NCBI RefSeq assembly: GCF_041321145.1
Contig: NZ_JBGGWA010000001.1
Coordinates: forward strand, 682,001-746,000
Length of the DNA: 64,000 nt
Source: Paraburkholderia sp041321145
Lineage (GTDB): Bacteria; Pseudomonadota; Gammaproteobacteria; Burkholderiales; Burkholderiaceae
Direction of reading: 5' to 3'
Within the stretch, counting starts at the first letter, position 1. Each line of letters opens with the position of its first letter. Shown piece after piece: positions 1-8,597 of the stretch. The notes under the pieces are model-generated. The model had not been told where the DNA came from, did no database searches, and saw only the letters and a program-made list of their open reading frames with translations. The translations under genes were made by a program, and so were the position numbers.

Positions 1-1
1 C

Positions 2-580
2 GGGAATCCGCCTGCGGTAGCCGCCGCCCCGCGTGCCAACGGCCACGCTGAAGAGAGCGAATGCGCCCGCGTCCGCACCGCGTTGGCGAATGCCATCGCC
101 GGCGATAGCGTGTTCGCCGCCGCGAGGCGGCGCGGGCCTGCGCAAGCGCCTCCGCAGAGAGCCCCCGCAGAGGCGGCAATCGATTACGCGGTTTTTCGTC
201 AGCGCTATCTCTCGCAGCAGCAGGCGATGGAGACGGCCATCGGCAACCTGCGCGGCCGCCTGCGGGGCATGCTGGCCGCCATGACGCCCGCCATGACCCG
301 GCTCGCGGTGGTGGATGCCGTGATGGAGCGCGCGCTCAGCGAGCGCGAGCGAAGTCTGCTGGCCGCCGTGCCCGGCTTGCTCGCAGGGCACTTCGCGCGT
401 TTGCGCCAGACCGAGCAGGACACGCTGGCCGACGCCCAAGCCTCCGGTGACGCCGCGCCGGTCACGCCCGGCGCCTGGCTGGACGTGTTCCGCAGGGATA
501 TGCAGAGCGTGTTGCTCGCCGAACTGGATGTTCGTTTACAACCGGTCGAAGGGTTGCTCGCCGCCCTTCGCACCCGCTAA
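2..580 (+). CDS. DUF3348-like protein (5' end outside window)
   Basis: The reading frame is open from base 2 to the TAA at 578-580, so the true start lies upstream of the window; the TTG at 83 is only an internal codon. About 192 residues are visible. The protein is soluble, alanine- and arginine-rich and probably helical, without a signal peptide or membrane segment. Its identity as a DUF3348 protein is inferred mainly from position: in Burkholderia and Xanthomonas relatives DUF3348, DUF802, an OmpA-like protein and DUF2894 occur together in this order, as here. The next gene begins 10 bases downstream, so the four are probably co-transcribed. Biochemical function is unknown. It may be a cytoplasmic partner of the membrane complex encoded next. 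Confidence 0.7.
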   Translation, partial: GNPPAVAAAPRANGHAEESECARVRTALANAIAGDSVFAAARRRGPAQAPPQRAPAEAAIDYAVFRQRYLSQQQAMETAIGNLRGRLRGMLAAMTPAMTRLAVVDAVMERALSERERSLLAAVPGLLAGHFARLRQTEQDTLADAQASGDAAPVTPGAWLDVFRRDMQSVLLAELDVRLQPVEGLLAALRTR

Positions 581-590
581 CTGGGACGCT

Positions 591-2684
591 ATGTCCAGAT
601 ATCTGAATCTTGTTGTGTTTTTGGCCGGTCTGGCCGCGGTGTGCTGGATCGGCGCCGGCTACGTCACCTCGAACCCGCTGGCGCTGGCGGTCACGATGTT
701 GATTGGCGCCTGCTACCTGGCGGGCGCACTGGAGTTGCAACGCTACAACGAAGCCACTTCCACCATGACGCGCGCCGTCGCGGGCCTGTCCGGCACACCG
801 CCCAGCCTGGGTGCCTGGCTGGGTCAATTGCATCCCAGCCTGCGCAATCCGGTGCGACTGCGCGTCGAAGGGCAGCGCGTGGCCCTCGCCGGCCCGGCGC
901 TGACGCCGTATCTCGTCGGCTTGCTCGTGTTGCTGGGCATGCTGGGCACGCTCCTCGGCATGGTGGCGACCCTGAGGGGCACCGGAATGGCGCTGGAAAG
1001 CGCGACGGACTTGCAGGCGATCCGCGCGTCGTTGGCGGCCCCGGTCAAAGGGCTGGGATTTGCGTTCGGCACGTCGATCGCGGGCGTGGCCACATCCGCC
1101 ATGCTGGGGCTGCTTTCCGCGTTGTGCCGGCGCGAGCGCATTCAGGCGGCGCAGATGCTCGACGTGAAGATCGCGACGACCTTGCGCATCTACTCGCAGA
1201 CCCATCGGCGCGAGGAAACCTTCAAGCTGCTGCAGCGGCAGGCCGAGGTGATGCCCACGCTGGTCGATCGGCTGCAGACGATGATGGCGGCCATCGAGCA
1301 GCAGAGCCTGGCCTCGAACGAGCGGCAGATCGCCAGCCAGAAAGCTTTCCACGACAAGGCCGAGGCTGCCTTCAGCCGCCTCGCTTCCTCGGTGGAACAG
1401 TCGTTGAAGGCGAGCATCGCCGAGAGCACCCGCGCCGCCAGCGCGGCGCTGCAACCGGTCATGGCGGCCACCATGGCGGGTCTCGCGCGTGAGACGGCCT
1501 CGTTGCACGACACGGTCACGCACGCCGTGCAGCGGCAGTTGGATGGGCTGTCGAGCGGATTCGAGGCGACGACTACGACCGTCGCGGAAATCTGGAATAA
1601 AGCACTGGCGGGGCACCAGCGATCGAGCGAGGCGCTGACCCAGGACTTGCGCACCTCGTTGGATCGATTCAGCGAGGCCTTCGAACAACGCTCGGCCGGC
1701 CTGCTGGAAGGCGTCGCGACGCGCCTGGACGCCACGGCGGGCAGCGTGTCGGAAGCCTGGAAACAGGCGTTGTCGCGGCAAGAAAGTGTCAGCGAGAAAC
1801 TGGCGGACCACAACCAGCAAGCTCTGGCCGCGGCCGCGGCGACCTTCGAGCAGCACTCGGCGTCGCTGCTACGCACCGTTGGTCAGTCGCATGCGGACTT
1901 GCAGGCGGAATTGGCCGCGCGGGATCAGCAACGGCTGGCGGCCTGGACCGAGACGCTCGGTTCAATGGCCGCTACGTTGAGCAAGGAGTGGGAGCAGACG
2001 GGTGCGCGCACCGCGAGCTGGCAGCAGGAGATTTGCGACACGCTGGCGCAGACCGCGCGCGATGTCTCGGCCCAGACACAGGCGCACGCCAGCGACACGA
2101 TCACCGAGATCGCCCGGCTCGTGCAGGCCGCCTCGGAAGCCCCTAAGGCCGCAGCCGAAGTCGTCGCCGAATTGCGTCAGAAGCTTTCCGACAGCATGGT
2201 CCGCGACACCGCCATGCTGGAGGAGCGCAGCCGCCTGCTGGAAACGTTGGAAACCCTGCTCGATGCCGTGAACCATGCCTCCACCGAGCAGCGGTCAGCC
2301 GTCGACGCGCTGGTCGCCACCTCGGCGGACTTGCTGGATCGTGTCGGCACCCAGTTCACCGATAAGGTCGCGGCCGAAACCGGCAAGCTAGGCGCCGTTG
2401 CCGCGCAGGTCACGGGCAGCGCTGTCGAGGTGGCGAGCCTGGGTGAGGCATTCGGTGTCTCCGTCCAATTGTTCGGCGAGTCGAACGACAAGCTGGTAAC
2501 CCATCTGCAACGCATCGAAGCCGCGCTCGACAAATCCCTCGCGCGCAGCGACGAACAGCTTGCCTATTACGTGGCGCAGGCGAGGGAAGTCATCGACCTG
2601 AGCATGAGGTCGCAGAAGCAGATCGTCGAAGACCTGCAACGGGTCGCCGGGCAGCGGGCGTCCGCTGGAGTTGAAGCGGCATGA
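591..2684 (+). CDS. DUF802 protein: MotA/TolQ-like channel with long coiled tail
   Basis: The 697-residue product starts at ATG 591; the longer frame from 447 overlaps the upstream gene and is rejected. Four membrane segments are visible at about residues 4-25, 28-48, 107-128 and 155-178. The last two form a hairpin with the small-residue and threonine pattern (GMLGTLLG; T161, T168) typical of MotA/TolQ/ExbB proton channels. Residues from about 185 to the end are a long helical region of some 500 residues. It contains imperfect repeats of roughly 50 residues with a conserved tryptophan (IWNKAL, AWKQAL, EWEQTG), the feature that defines DUF802. Its stop overlaps the start of the OmpA/MotB-like gene by 4 bases. 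The architecture resembles ZorA of Zorya anti-phage systems, but no Zorya effector gene is present here. Function is unproven. Confidence 0.85.
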   Translation: MSRYLNLVVFLAGLAAVCWIGAGYVTSNPLALAVTMLIGACYLAGALELQRYNEATSTMTRAVAGLSGTPPSLGAWLGQLHPSLRNPVRLRVEGQRVALAGPALTPYLVGLLVLLGMLGTLLGMVATLRGTGMALESATDLQAIRASLAAPVKGLGFAFGTSIAGVATSAMLGLLSALCRRERIQAAQMLDVKIATTLRIYSQTHRREETFKLLQRQAEVMPTLVDRLQTMMAAIEQQSLASNERQIASQKAFHDKAEAAFSRLASSVEQSLKASIAESTRAASAALQPVMAATMAGLARETASLHDTVTHAVQRQLDGLSSGFEATTTTVAEIWNKALAGHQRSSEALTQDLRTSLDRFSEAFEQRSAGLLEGVATRLDATAGSVSEAWKQALSRQESVSEKLADHNQQALAAAAATFEQHSASLLRTVGQSHADLQAELAARDQQRLAAWTETLGSMAATLSKEWEQTGARTASWQQEICDTLAQTARDVSAQTQAHASDTITEIARLVQAASEAPKAAAEVVAELRQKLSDSMVRDTAMLEERSRLLETLETLLDAVNHASTEQRSAVDALVATSADLLDRVGTQFTDKVAAETGKLGAVAAQVTGSAVEVASLGEAFGVSVQLFGESNDKLVTHLQRIEAALDKSLARSDEQLAYYVAQAREVIDLSMRSQKQIVEDLQRVAGQRASAGVEAA

Positions 2685-3328
2685 GCGAGGAAATCGACGG
2701 CGGCGTGGAGACGACCGCGCCGATATGGCCGGTCTTCGGCGACCTGATGTCGGTGCTGCTGGGTGCGTTCGTGCTGATCCTGGTGGGCGTCATCGGCGTG
2801 CAGCTGGAGCTCTCGAGCAAACTGGACGAGGAGGTCAAGCAGCGTCAGATGGAAACGCAGCGTCGCAAGACGCTGGAGCAGGCGCTGGCCGGGCCGCTGG
2901 CGGCGGGCCGGGTGACGCTGGTCAACGGCCGCATCGGCATCAACGGCAGCGTGTTGTTCGCGCTGAACTCCGATCAATTGCAGCCCGAAGGCCGGGCCGT
3001 ATTGAAGAGCCTGGCCGGGCCGCTGACCGCTTACCTCAAGGCCAATGACGAGATCCTGATGGTGAGCGGCTTTACCGATGACCGGCAAGTGCAAGGCGGC
3101 AACCGTCGCTTTGCCGACAACTGGGAGCTGTCGGCCCAGCGCGCGTTGACGGTGACCCGCACGTTGATTGCTGAAGGCGTTTCCTCCTCCTCGGTATTCG
3201 CCGCCGCGTTCGGCTCCCAGCAGCCCGTGAGCTCGAATGCCGACGACGGGGGACGAGCCAAAAACCGGCGCGTGGAAATAGCGCCAGTCCCGAGGCCCTC
3301 GACCGCAACGGCGAAGCCCCGTGATTAG
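2681..3328 (+). CDS. MotB/OmpA-like peptidoglycan-binding protein
   Basis: This 215-residue protein has a short cytoplasmic N-terminus, one membrane helix at about residues 19-42 with an acidic residue at its start (D21 in FGDLM), a short helical linker, and an OmpA-type peptidoglycan-binding domain at about 95-205. That domain shows the family landmarks GFTDD, NWELSAQRA and KNRRVEI. An aspartate at the head of a single membrane helix followed by an OmpA domain is the layout of MotB and ZorB stator subunits. It overlaps the upstream channel gene (ATGA) and the downstream DUF2894 gene, implying translational coupling. The natural reading is that it anchors the upstream MotA-like channel to the cell wall. 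Assignment to the OmpA family is firm; the motor or stator role is inference. Confidence 0.88.
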   Translation: MSEEIDGGVETTAPIWPVFGDLMSVLLGAFVLILVGVIGVQLELSSKLDEEVKQRQMETQRRKTLEQALAGPLAAGRVTLVNGRIGINGSVLFALNSDQLQPEGRAVLKSLAGPLTAYLKANDEILMVSGFTDDRQVQGGNRRFADNWELSAQRALTVTRTLIAEGVSSSSVFAAAFGSQQPVSSNADDGGRAKNRRVEIAPVPRPSTATAKPRD

Positions 3329-4019
3329 CGGCGGCGGTGGTGTGACAGGTGATGGGGCAAGCGGAGCCCGGGCGACGCTCGACGCCTGGCGCGAGCGCGG
3401 CGCCGATCGTCTCGATCCCGTCCGCTTTCGTTTTATCGAGGCATTGGATCGACGGGCCGCCGGCCACAGCGGCGAGGCGCGACGTATCCTGGACGACCGG
3501 TTGTCCAAACTGCTTGAGGTCTATGCCGACGACCTCGATCGTGCTGCCTGCAAGGTTGCCGGTGCTGGTGTCGGTGCCGGCAGCGGGGCATCGCAAGGCG
3601 AGCCCGCTCGCGGAGCGCTTGCCGGACTGATCGATGACATCGCGCGCCGTGCGCCGGTGGAGGCAGAGGTGCCCGCAACGGGTCACACCATGCCCCCGGC
3701 TGTGGCGCGGCCGTCCTCCTATCCAGAGCTGGAGGTGCTCGATTACTTCAGGGAAATCTGGTCCAGGCTCAGTACCGAGCGACAGTTGCGGCAGTCGCTG
3801 AAGCAAGTGCCTGGGAATGCCGGTCCGCTCAACTCAAGTAGCCTCGTGCATCGGTCGCTCTCGCTGATGCGCGAGCTTTCGCCCGGATATCTCCAGCAGT
3901 TTCTGTCTTACGTCGACGCCTTGTCGTGGATGGAGCAGATGAACGGCGGCGCGCCGGAAGGTAAAGATGCGCCGCGCGCCGCGAGCGCCAGGAAGAGTGC
4001 GCGGAGCAAACCACGCTAG
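3321..4019 (+). CDS. DUF2894-like protein
   Basis: The gene starts at GTG 3321, overlapping the end of the OmpA-like gene by 8 bases, and encodes 232 residues. The product is soluble, without signal peptide or membrane helix. It has an N-terminal helical part (WRERGADRLDPVRFRFIEALDRRA), a low-complexity middle and a lysine/arginine-rich C-terminus. DUF2894 is assigned by its place as fourth member of the cassette and by the RFIEALDRRA region, which I recall as typical. No catalytic motif is visible. It may be a cytoplasmic adaptor of the channel complex. Co-transcription with the three upstream genes is very likely. The next gene, the cupin, converges from the other strand after 65 bases. Confidence 0.7.
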   Translation: MISGGGGVTGDGASGARATLDAWRERGADRLDPVRFRFIEALDRRAAGHSGEARRILDDRLSKLLEVYADDLDRAACKVAGAGVGAGSGASQGEPARGALAGLIDDIARRAPVEAEVPATGHTMPPAVARPSSYPELEVLDYFREIWSRLSTERQLRQSLKQVPGNAGPLNSSSLVHRSLSLMRELSPGYLQQFLSYVDALSWMEQMNGGAPEGKDAPRAASARKSARSKPR

Positions 4020-4084
4020 CGACGTAAGTGCGGATCTGTATTGCGTGGGCCACGTATGGCGAGCGGTTGCGAAGCGGGTGGCGT

Positions 4085-4582
4085 TTATTCGCCGTCCCAA
4101 TAGCCCGCGCTTTTGCCGCTAAGGCCGATAGCTCTGAAGCCATCCGGGCCATCGATCATCGTCGAATATTTGCTGGAGTCCGGGTACTCGCAAATCTCCG
4201 GTGATTGCTGGGTGCTGATTGCCAGGTAGCGCAGTTCCTGATCGCCTGAATTCACGATCTGGTGTGCTGTCCTTGTGTCGCCGGCCGGGCAGGCGATCAC
4301 ATCGCCCGCGCGTATCGGATGACGCGTGTCACCGATCCGCACTTCGCCTTGTCCGCTCAACACGAAAAACATTTCTTCATTCACACGGTGATTGTGGAAT
4401 GGGAACGCACGCTTTCCGGGTGCCAACGCGATGACGTTATAGCCCAGTTTAAGCGCACCCAGGCGACGCCCCAGCATGCCGATGCGTGGCTCGAAACGCG
4501 TCGCGGCATCGCCAGCCGGTGCGTATTCGGGCGGTAGCGGATGCAATTCGACGGAATCAATATTGATGATGCGAGTGCTCAT
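4085..4582 (-). CDS. cupin-domain protein
   Basis: The product has 165 residues from the ATG at 4582, which is preceded by GAGG about 6 bases upstream; the longer frame to 4636 lacks such a site. The single cupin domain shows the metal-binding signature HNHRVNEEMFFVL followed by GQGEVRIG, and a second motif around PAGDTRTAHQIVN where the usual PxGxxH is spread out. Cupins of this size are often small isomerases, dioxygenase-like enzymes or uncharacterised sugar-binding proteins, and nothing here decides which. The gene is divergent from the LysR-type regulator at 4719, with an inverted repeat in the shared 136-base spacer, so it is probably the target of that regulator. Confidence 0.82.
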   Translation of the reverse strand: MSTRIINIDSVELHPLPPEYAPAGDAATRFEPRIGMLGRRLGALKLGYNVIALAPGKRAFPFHNHRVNEEMFFVLSGQGEVRIGDTRHPIRAGDVIACPAGDTRTAHQIVNSGDQELRYLAISTQQSPEICEYPDSSKYSTMIDGPDGFRAIGLSGKSAGYWDGE

Positions 4583-4683
4583 GTGGACCTCGGTCTCAAG
4601 CGTTGGTTGACGGCAAAGCCGTAATGGCCGAGCCATTATAGGGCGCTCTCATGAATCGAAAATCGCTCCTTGCGCAGATATAC

Positions 4684-4702
4684 TGTCAACAAAAATTTGA
4701 CA
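4684..4702. promoter_or_regulatory. inverted repeat in cupin/LysR spacer
   Basis: TGTCAA and TTGACA form a perfect 6-base inverted repeat separated by 7 bases. The site lies between the divergent cupin and LysR genes, 16 bases before the LysR start. This is where a LysR-type autoregulatory site is expected. Binding by the neighbouring regulator is inferred. Confidence 0.45.
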
Positions 4703-4718
4703 ATACACAGCGCGCTCC

Positions 4719-5612
4719 ATGGTCAATTTCAATCGTCTCGTCAGCTTTGTTGCGATCATCAATGCCGGATCTTTCACCCGTGCGGCGCAGACGCTCGGTA
4801 TCACGAAAGCGATGGTGAGCGCGGACCTGAAGCGGCTCGAAGCCGAACTGGGCGTGTCGCTCGTGGTCAGGACGACACGTCGTCTCGCCATGACCGAGGT
4901 GGGGGAGCGCTTTTATAGCGATTGTGTTCGTTTGATCGGCGAGGCCGACGTGGCGGTTCAGCAAGCTCGAGCCGGACAGGACGCGCTGACCGGAACGTTG
5001 CGCGTGACGTCGACGGCGGAGTACGGCTTGCGCTACGTCGTAGCCGCCATTGCCGAATTCAGCAGGATTCACCCGAAGTTGAAGGTCGAGTATTCGACAT
5101 CGCAGCATCACGCCGACCTCATTGCCGAGCGGTTCGATCTTGCCGTTCGTCTCGGTGTCCTGCGCGATTCGACGCTACGCGCGGTGCCGATCCAGCAGTT
5201 CTGTGCAGTGCCGGTGGCGGCCCGCGCGTACATGGCGACAAGAGAGGAAGTCGTCACGCCGCGTGAGCTCGCGGTACTCGACTGGGTCGGACATGCCGGG
5301 TTCACTGCTCCCCTGACATGGACCGAGTCGCGAACCGGCAAGACAACGCAAACACCGAATTTTAAAGGCGTGCTCGAGGCGGATACCGCCGCTGCCGTGC
5401 TGGCCCTGGTCCTCGCGGGATGCGGCGCCGCGATCCTCCCCGACTGGCTTGTCGCGAACGATCTGCGTGAGCAGCGCTTGACCCGGCTCGTGCCGGACTA
5501 TTCGCTGCCGCGACAGGGGGTCTACGTCGTGTTTCCGGATACGGCACACGTTCCCGCAAAAGTTCGGCGCTTTGTCGATTTCATGCGCGAGTTCCAGGCT
5601 CGAATCGAGTAA
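4719..5612 (+). CDS. LysR-family transcriptional regulator
   Basis: This 297-residue protein has an N-terminal winged helix-turn-helix at about residues 1-60 (FVAIINAGSFTRAAQTLGITKAMVSADLKRLEAELG), with an LVVRTTRRLAMTEVGERFY continuation typical of the family. A periplasmic-binding-like effector domain follows from about residue 90 to the end. Length and order are normal for LysR regulators. It is transcribed away from the cupin gene, and the shared spacer contains an inverted repeat at 4684-4702. LysR proteins usually control a divergent neighbour, so the cupin is the likely target. The effector cannot be predicted from sequence. Confidence 0.92.
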   Translation: MVNFNRLVSFVAIINAGSFTRAAQTLGITKAMVSADLKRLEAELGVSLVVRTTRRLAMTEVGERFYSDCVRLIGEADVAVQQARAGQDALTGTLRVTSTAEYGLRYVVAAIAEFSRIHPKLKVEYSTSQHHADLIAERFDLAVRLGVLRDSTLRAVPIQQFCAVPVAARAYMATREEVVTPRELAVLDWVGHAGFTAPLTWTESRTGKTTQTPNFKGVLEADTAAAVLALVLAGCGAAILPDWLVANDLREQRLTRLVPDYSLPRQGVYVVFPDTAHVPAKVRRFVDFMREFQARIE

Positions 5613-5771
5613 GCGCTTGATGAAGCTTGGACTCGGGTCGCGGCAGATGGAAGTCATGGAAAAAGTCGTGAAAGATGGGGCTGGCGGCGCGCCAATCTGT
5701 TTACCTATACTCCTCTCACTCTGAAGGCAGCCTGATCGCCGTAACCAAGACCAACAAAGACGGAGCTTCAC

Positions 5772-7358
5772 ATGCCTGTAGCCATGCGAAACGCGGCCTT
5801 CGTGCTGCTGACATGTTTCACGTTGGGCGCCAGTGCTTATGTGCAAGCCGGCTCCGGTTGCGATGAGGGATGCCACGCCCGCGGCCAGCTCCTCGATCAT
5901 CGCGTCACGTTGCGGCTCAGCGCCGCGGCGTTTTCAAAATTGCTTGCGTCGAACGCGTCCGGCCAGCAACTCGAACAGATTGCCGGCGCACCGGCTTGTA
6001 GCGTGGAGATCGTCTACTTCCGCTACCGGACTGTCGGCGGTGCGGGCGAGCCCACCAACGCGAGCGGCGCATTGATGATTCCGGGCGGCCGTTCGGCAGC
6101 GTGTAGCGGCCCGCGTCCGCTGATGCTCTACGCGCACGGCACGACCGCGTACCGTAACTACAACATCGCCGATATCACGCAAACGGACCCGGGCAACGGC
6201 GACGGCGCAGGGGAAGGCATGAGCGTTGCCGCCATGTACGCGGCCCAGGGCTATATCGTGGTGGCGACAAACTACGCGGGCTATGCCGGCTCCGATCTCA
6301 CGTATCACCCCTACCTGAACGCCGACCAGCAATCCGCCGATGTGATCGACTCGCTCCGGGCAGCGCGCATTGCACTGAGCGATGCGAAACCGGAAAGGAG
6401 AACGCGCGAAAACGGCAAGCTCTTCGTCACCGGCTATTCGCAAGGCGGCTTCGTGGCACTGGCGACGCATCGCGCGTTCCAGGCGGCGGGTGTCAAGGTA
6501 ACGGCGTCCGCGCCGGGATCGGGTCCGTATGCGCTCGCCGCCACCGCCGACGCGCTCATCGAAGGTGAGGTGAATTTGGGCTCGACCCTGTTCACGACCT
6601 TGATCGTGACAGGCTATCAGCGCGCTTACGAGAACATCTACCGCAAGCCCGGTGATTTCTATGAAGCGGCCTACGCGCCGGGGATCGAGAAACTTCTGCC
6701 AAGCTTGCAGCCTCTCGATACGCTATTCGCGAAGGGGAAATTGCCCTCGACGCAACTCTTCAACAGCGTTCCTCCCGCGCCGCAATTCGCCTCGATGACG
6801 CCGCCGACTTCGCCGCCGCTCGCCCCGCCCACGCTGATACCATTGTTTGCCGCCGGGTTCGGCAATGCCAATCTCGTGCGCAACGCCTATCGGCTGAGCC
6901 TTCTGGAAGACGCTGCCGCCAATCCCGATGGGGCCTTCCCCAACACGACGGTTGCCATGACGCCCGCGGCGAATCCGACTCATCCGCTGCGCCAGGCATT
7001 CAAGCGCAATGACTTGCGCAACTGGCTTCCGCGTGCGCCGGTTCTGCTGTGCGGCGGCGGGTCCGATCCCACGGTGTTTTTCTTCAATGCACGCATCGAG
7101 CAGGCCTACTGGCTGAACGCGAAAGTACCGGCCGGGCTCACGTCCGTGCTGGATGTGGACTCGCCGATCTCCGGGCCCAATGATCCGTACGCGCCTATCA
7201 AGCAGGGTTTCGCGAGCGCGAAGTCGACGCTCGCCAGTCAGGCCGTGGCCGGCGGCGCGACCGACGGGGGCGCCTCCGCCGTGCTTCAGGCTTATCACGG
7301 CGAACTTGTCGCGTCGTTCTGCATGGTCGCCGCTCGGGCCTTCTTCGCCAACTTCTGA
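5772..7358 (+). CDS. secreted alpha/beta hydrolase (lipase/esterase-like)
   Basis: The 528-residue protein starts at ATG 5772, with GGAG 6-9 bases upstream, and has a cleavable signal peptide of about 26 residues ending near AYVQA. The catalytic domain shows an oxyanion-type stretch LMLYAHGTT, a nucleophile elbow GYSQGG, a candidate acid in GGGSDPTVF and a candidate histidine in AYHGELV near the C-terminus, in the order Ser-Asp-His. Paired cysteines near the N-terminus (CDEGC) suit a periplasmic or extracellular enzyme. The size and motifs fit secreted lipases or esterases of the prolyl-oligopeptidase-like fold; the substrate is unknown. It stands alone, between the LysR gene at 4719 and a convergent LysR gene. 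Confidence 0.82.
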   Translation: MPVAMRNAAFVLLTCFTLGASAYVQAGSGCDEGCHARGQLLDHRVTLRLSAAAFSKLLASNASGQQLEQIAGAPACSVEIVYFRYRTVGGAGEPTNASGALMIPGGRSAACSGPRPLMLYAHGTTAYRNYNIADITQTDPGNGDGAGEGMSVAAMYAAQGYIVVATNYAGYAGSDLTYHPYLNADQQSADVIDSLRAARIALSDAKPERRTRENGKLFVTGYSQGGFVALATHRAFQAAGVKVTASAPGSGPYALAATADALIEGEVNLGSTLFTTLIVTGYQRAYENIYRKPGDFYEAAYAPGIEKLLPSLQPLDTLFAKGKLPSTQLFNSVPPAPQFASMTPPTSPPLAPPTLIPLFAAGFGNANLVRNAYRLSLLEDAAANPDGAFPNTTVAMTPAANPTHPLRQAFKRNDLRNWLPRAPVLLCGGGSDPTVFFFNARIEQAYWLNAKVPAGLTSVLDVDSPISGPNDPYAPIKQGFASAKSTLASQAVAGGATDGGASAVLQAYHGELVASFCMVAARAFFANF

Positions 7359-7401
7359 GCAGGCGCGGCAAGATTCGAAGCACCGCCGCGCGCGCTAGCC
7401 T

Positions 7402-8343
7402 TTACGGCGTAGGGCTATGATTCCGCTCGAGATGATCGACTAGCATGCGCGCGGGCATCGGCAACGTGTCGAAATTGCGCGCGACGATCACCAGCGGCCT
7501 GAGCGACCACGGTTCGTCCAGTTCGACCACGCAAAACCGCGCCGAATTGACATACGGCCGCACGCTGTCTTCGGGCAACACGCCGATGCCCAGACCCGCG
7601 CTGACCATGTTGCGCACGCCCTCGAAGCTTGTCACCTCGATTCGCACGCGCAGACGTCTGCCGTGGCGCTCGGCCGACGCCCGGCACAGCTTCGAAATCG
7701 ACGTGCCGTGCTGCATGCTGACGATGTCTTCGTCGAGCGCTTCTGAGAAGTTCACGCTCTTACGCTCGGCCAGCCGATGATCCGATGGCACGAGCAGCAC
7801 GAGTTTGTCGGTGCTGTACAGATGCCATTGCAGATCGCCGAGCGAGTCCTCGGTGGCCGAGCAAATGCCGAGATCGGCCACGCCGCTCGCGATCGCCTGC
7901 ACCACTTCGTCGCTCGACTTCTCGACCATGTCGATCCGCACTTCCGGATTCGCCCGCAAAAACGAATGCAACGCGCCGGGCAGATACTGAACCATCGCGG
8001 TGAAGTTGACGTAGATCCGCGTATGGCCGCGCAGGCCTTCCGAGTATTCGGACAGTTCGTCGGAAATCTGCTGCAGATGTTCGATCAGGCGCTTGGCATG
8101 GTGGTAAAGCGCGTCTCCCGCAGGCGTGGCCTGCACGCCGCGGCTATGGCGATAGAGGAGCGGCGTGCCGGCGTCGCTTTCGAGATCCGACACCCGCTTG
8201 CTCACCGCCGACGCCACGAGGTGCGTGCGCGCCGACGCTGCCGCAAGGCTGCCTTCCTCGATCACGGCCACAAAAATGCGCAGCGATTCCATGTCGAAGC
8301 GCAACGGCCGGTCTGCTGAAACACGCATTTTTGCGCTCACCAT
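7402..8343 (-). CDS. LysR-family regulator, divergent from OYE gene
   Basis: The 313-residue product is read from ATG 8343, with AGGGG about 8-12 bases upstream; ATG at 8328 or 8292 are possible later starts. The winged-helix DNA-binding domain occupies about residues 18-78 (MESLRIFVAVIEEGSLAAASAR...SAVSKRVSDLE), with the effector-binding domain from about 105 to 300. It is divergent from the Old Yellow Enzyme gene at 8598. The 254-base spacer contains a 15-base palindrome of the T-N11-A type at 8499-8513, so it probably controls the enzyme and the transporter behind it. The effector may be the enone or aromatic acid handled by those proteins; this is inference. Confidence 0.92.
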   Translation of the reverse strand: MVSAKMRVSADRPLRFDMESLRIFVAVIEEGSLAAASARTHLVASAVSKRVSDLESDAGTPLLYRHSRGVQATPAGDALYHHAKRLIEHLQQISDELSEYSEGLRGHTRIYVNFTAMVQYLPGALHSFLRANPEVRIDMVEKSSDEVVQAIASGVADLGICSATEDSLGDLQWHLYSTDKLVLLVPSDHRLAERKSVNFSEALDEDIVSMQHGTSISKLCRASAERHGRRLRVRIEVTSFEGVRNMVSAGLGIGVLPEDSVRPYVNSARFCVVELDEPWSLRPLVIVARNFDTLPMPARMLVDHLERNHSPTP

Positions 8344-8498
8344 GGGGTTTTCCCCTATCTATCGGGTTGCAACCATCGCGATCGACGATGCCTGCAGTGA
8401 ACATTGAGAAGTTTTCAAAACGCCCGGCTATCCGCATGCTAGAGGCGTTACAGCACCCAAAGGTGCAGCGGGATCAAGCGGTACACGGTGCACGAAGC

Positions 8499-8513
8499 AT
8501 CGTGATTCACGAT
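8499..8513. promoter_or_regulatory. LysR-type operator (T-N11-A palindrome)
   Basis: ATCGTG-ATT-CACGAT is a perfect 6-3-6 palindrome with the T-N11-A geometry of LysR-type binding boxes. It sits 85 bases before the oxidoreductase start and 155 bases from the divergent LysR start, consistent with a recognition-binding site. It was found by eye and binding is not shown. Confidence 0.55.
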
Positions 8514-8597
8514 TTTAGTCGAGGCGGCGAATTTTGCTTCGATGTGTATTTCCGCAAGACACGTCATTCCTCTTCACAGGGACCAGGAACCGCATTA

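Noticed and set aside
462..1856. 464-codon open frame on the minus strand inside the DUF802 gene
   Set aside because: It is the antisense of a GC-rich gene, has an arginine/glutamine-rich composition with no family features and overlaps a clearly coding frame.
2..4019. Complete Zorya anti-phage system
   Set aside because: Only the ZorA/ZorB-like architecture is present. No ZorC, ZorD helicase or ZorE nuclease is recognisable, so I report similarity of the motor pair only.
7363..7391. Hairpin GCGCGGC/GCCGCGC between convergent hydrolase and LysR genes
   Set aside because: A 7-base GC stem with a 15-base loop and no T tract is expected by chance in this base composition.
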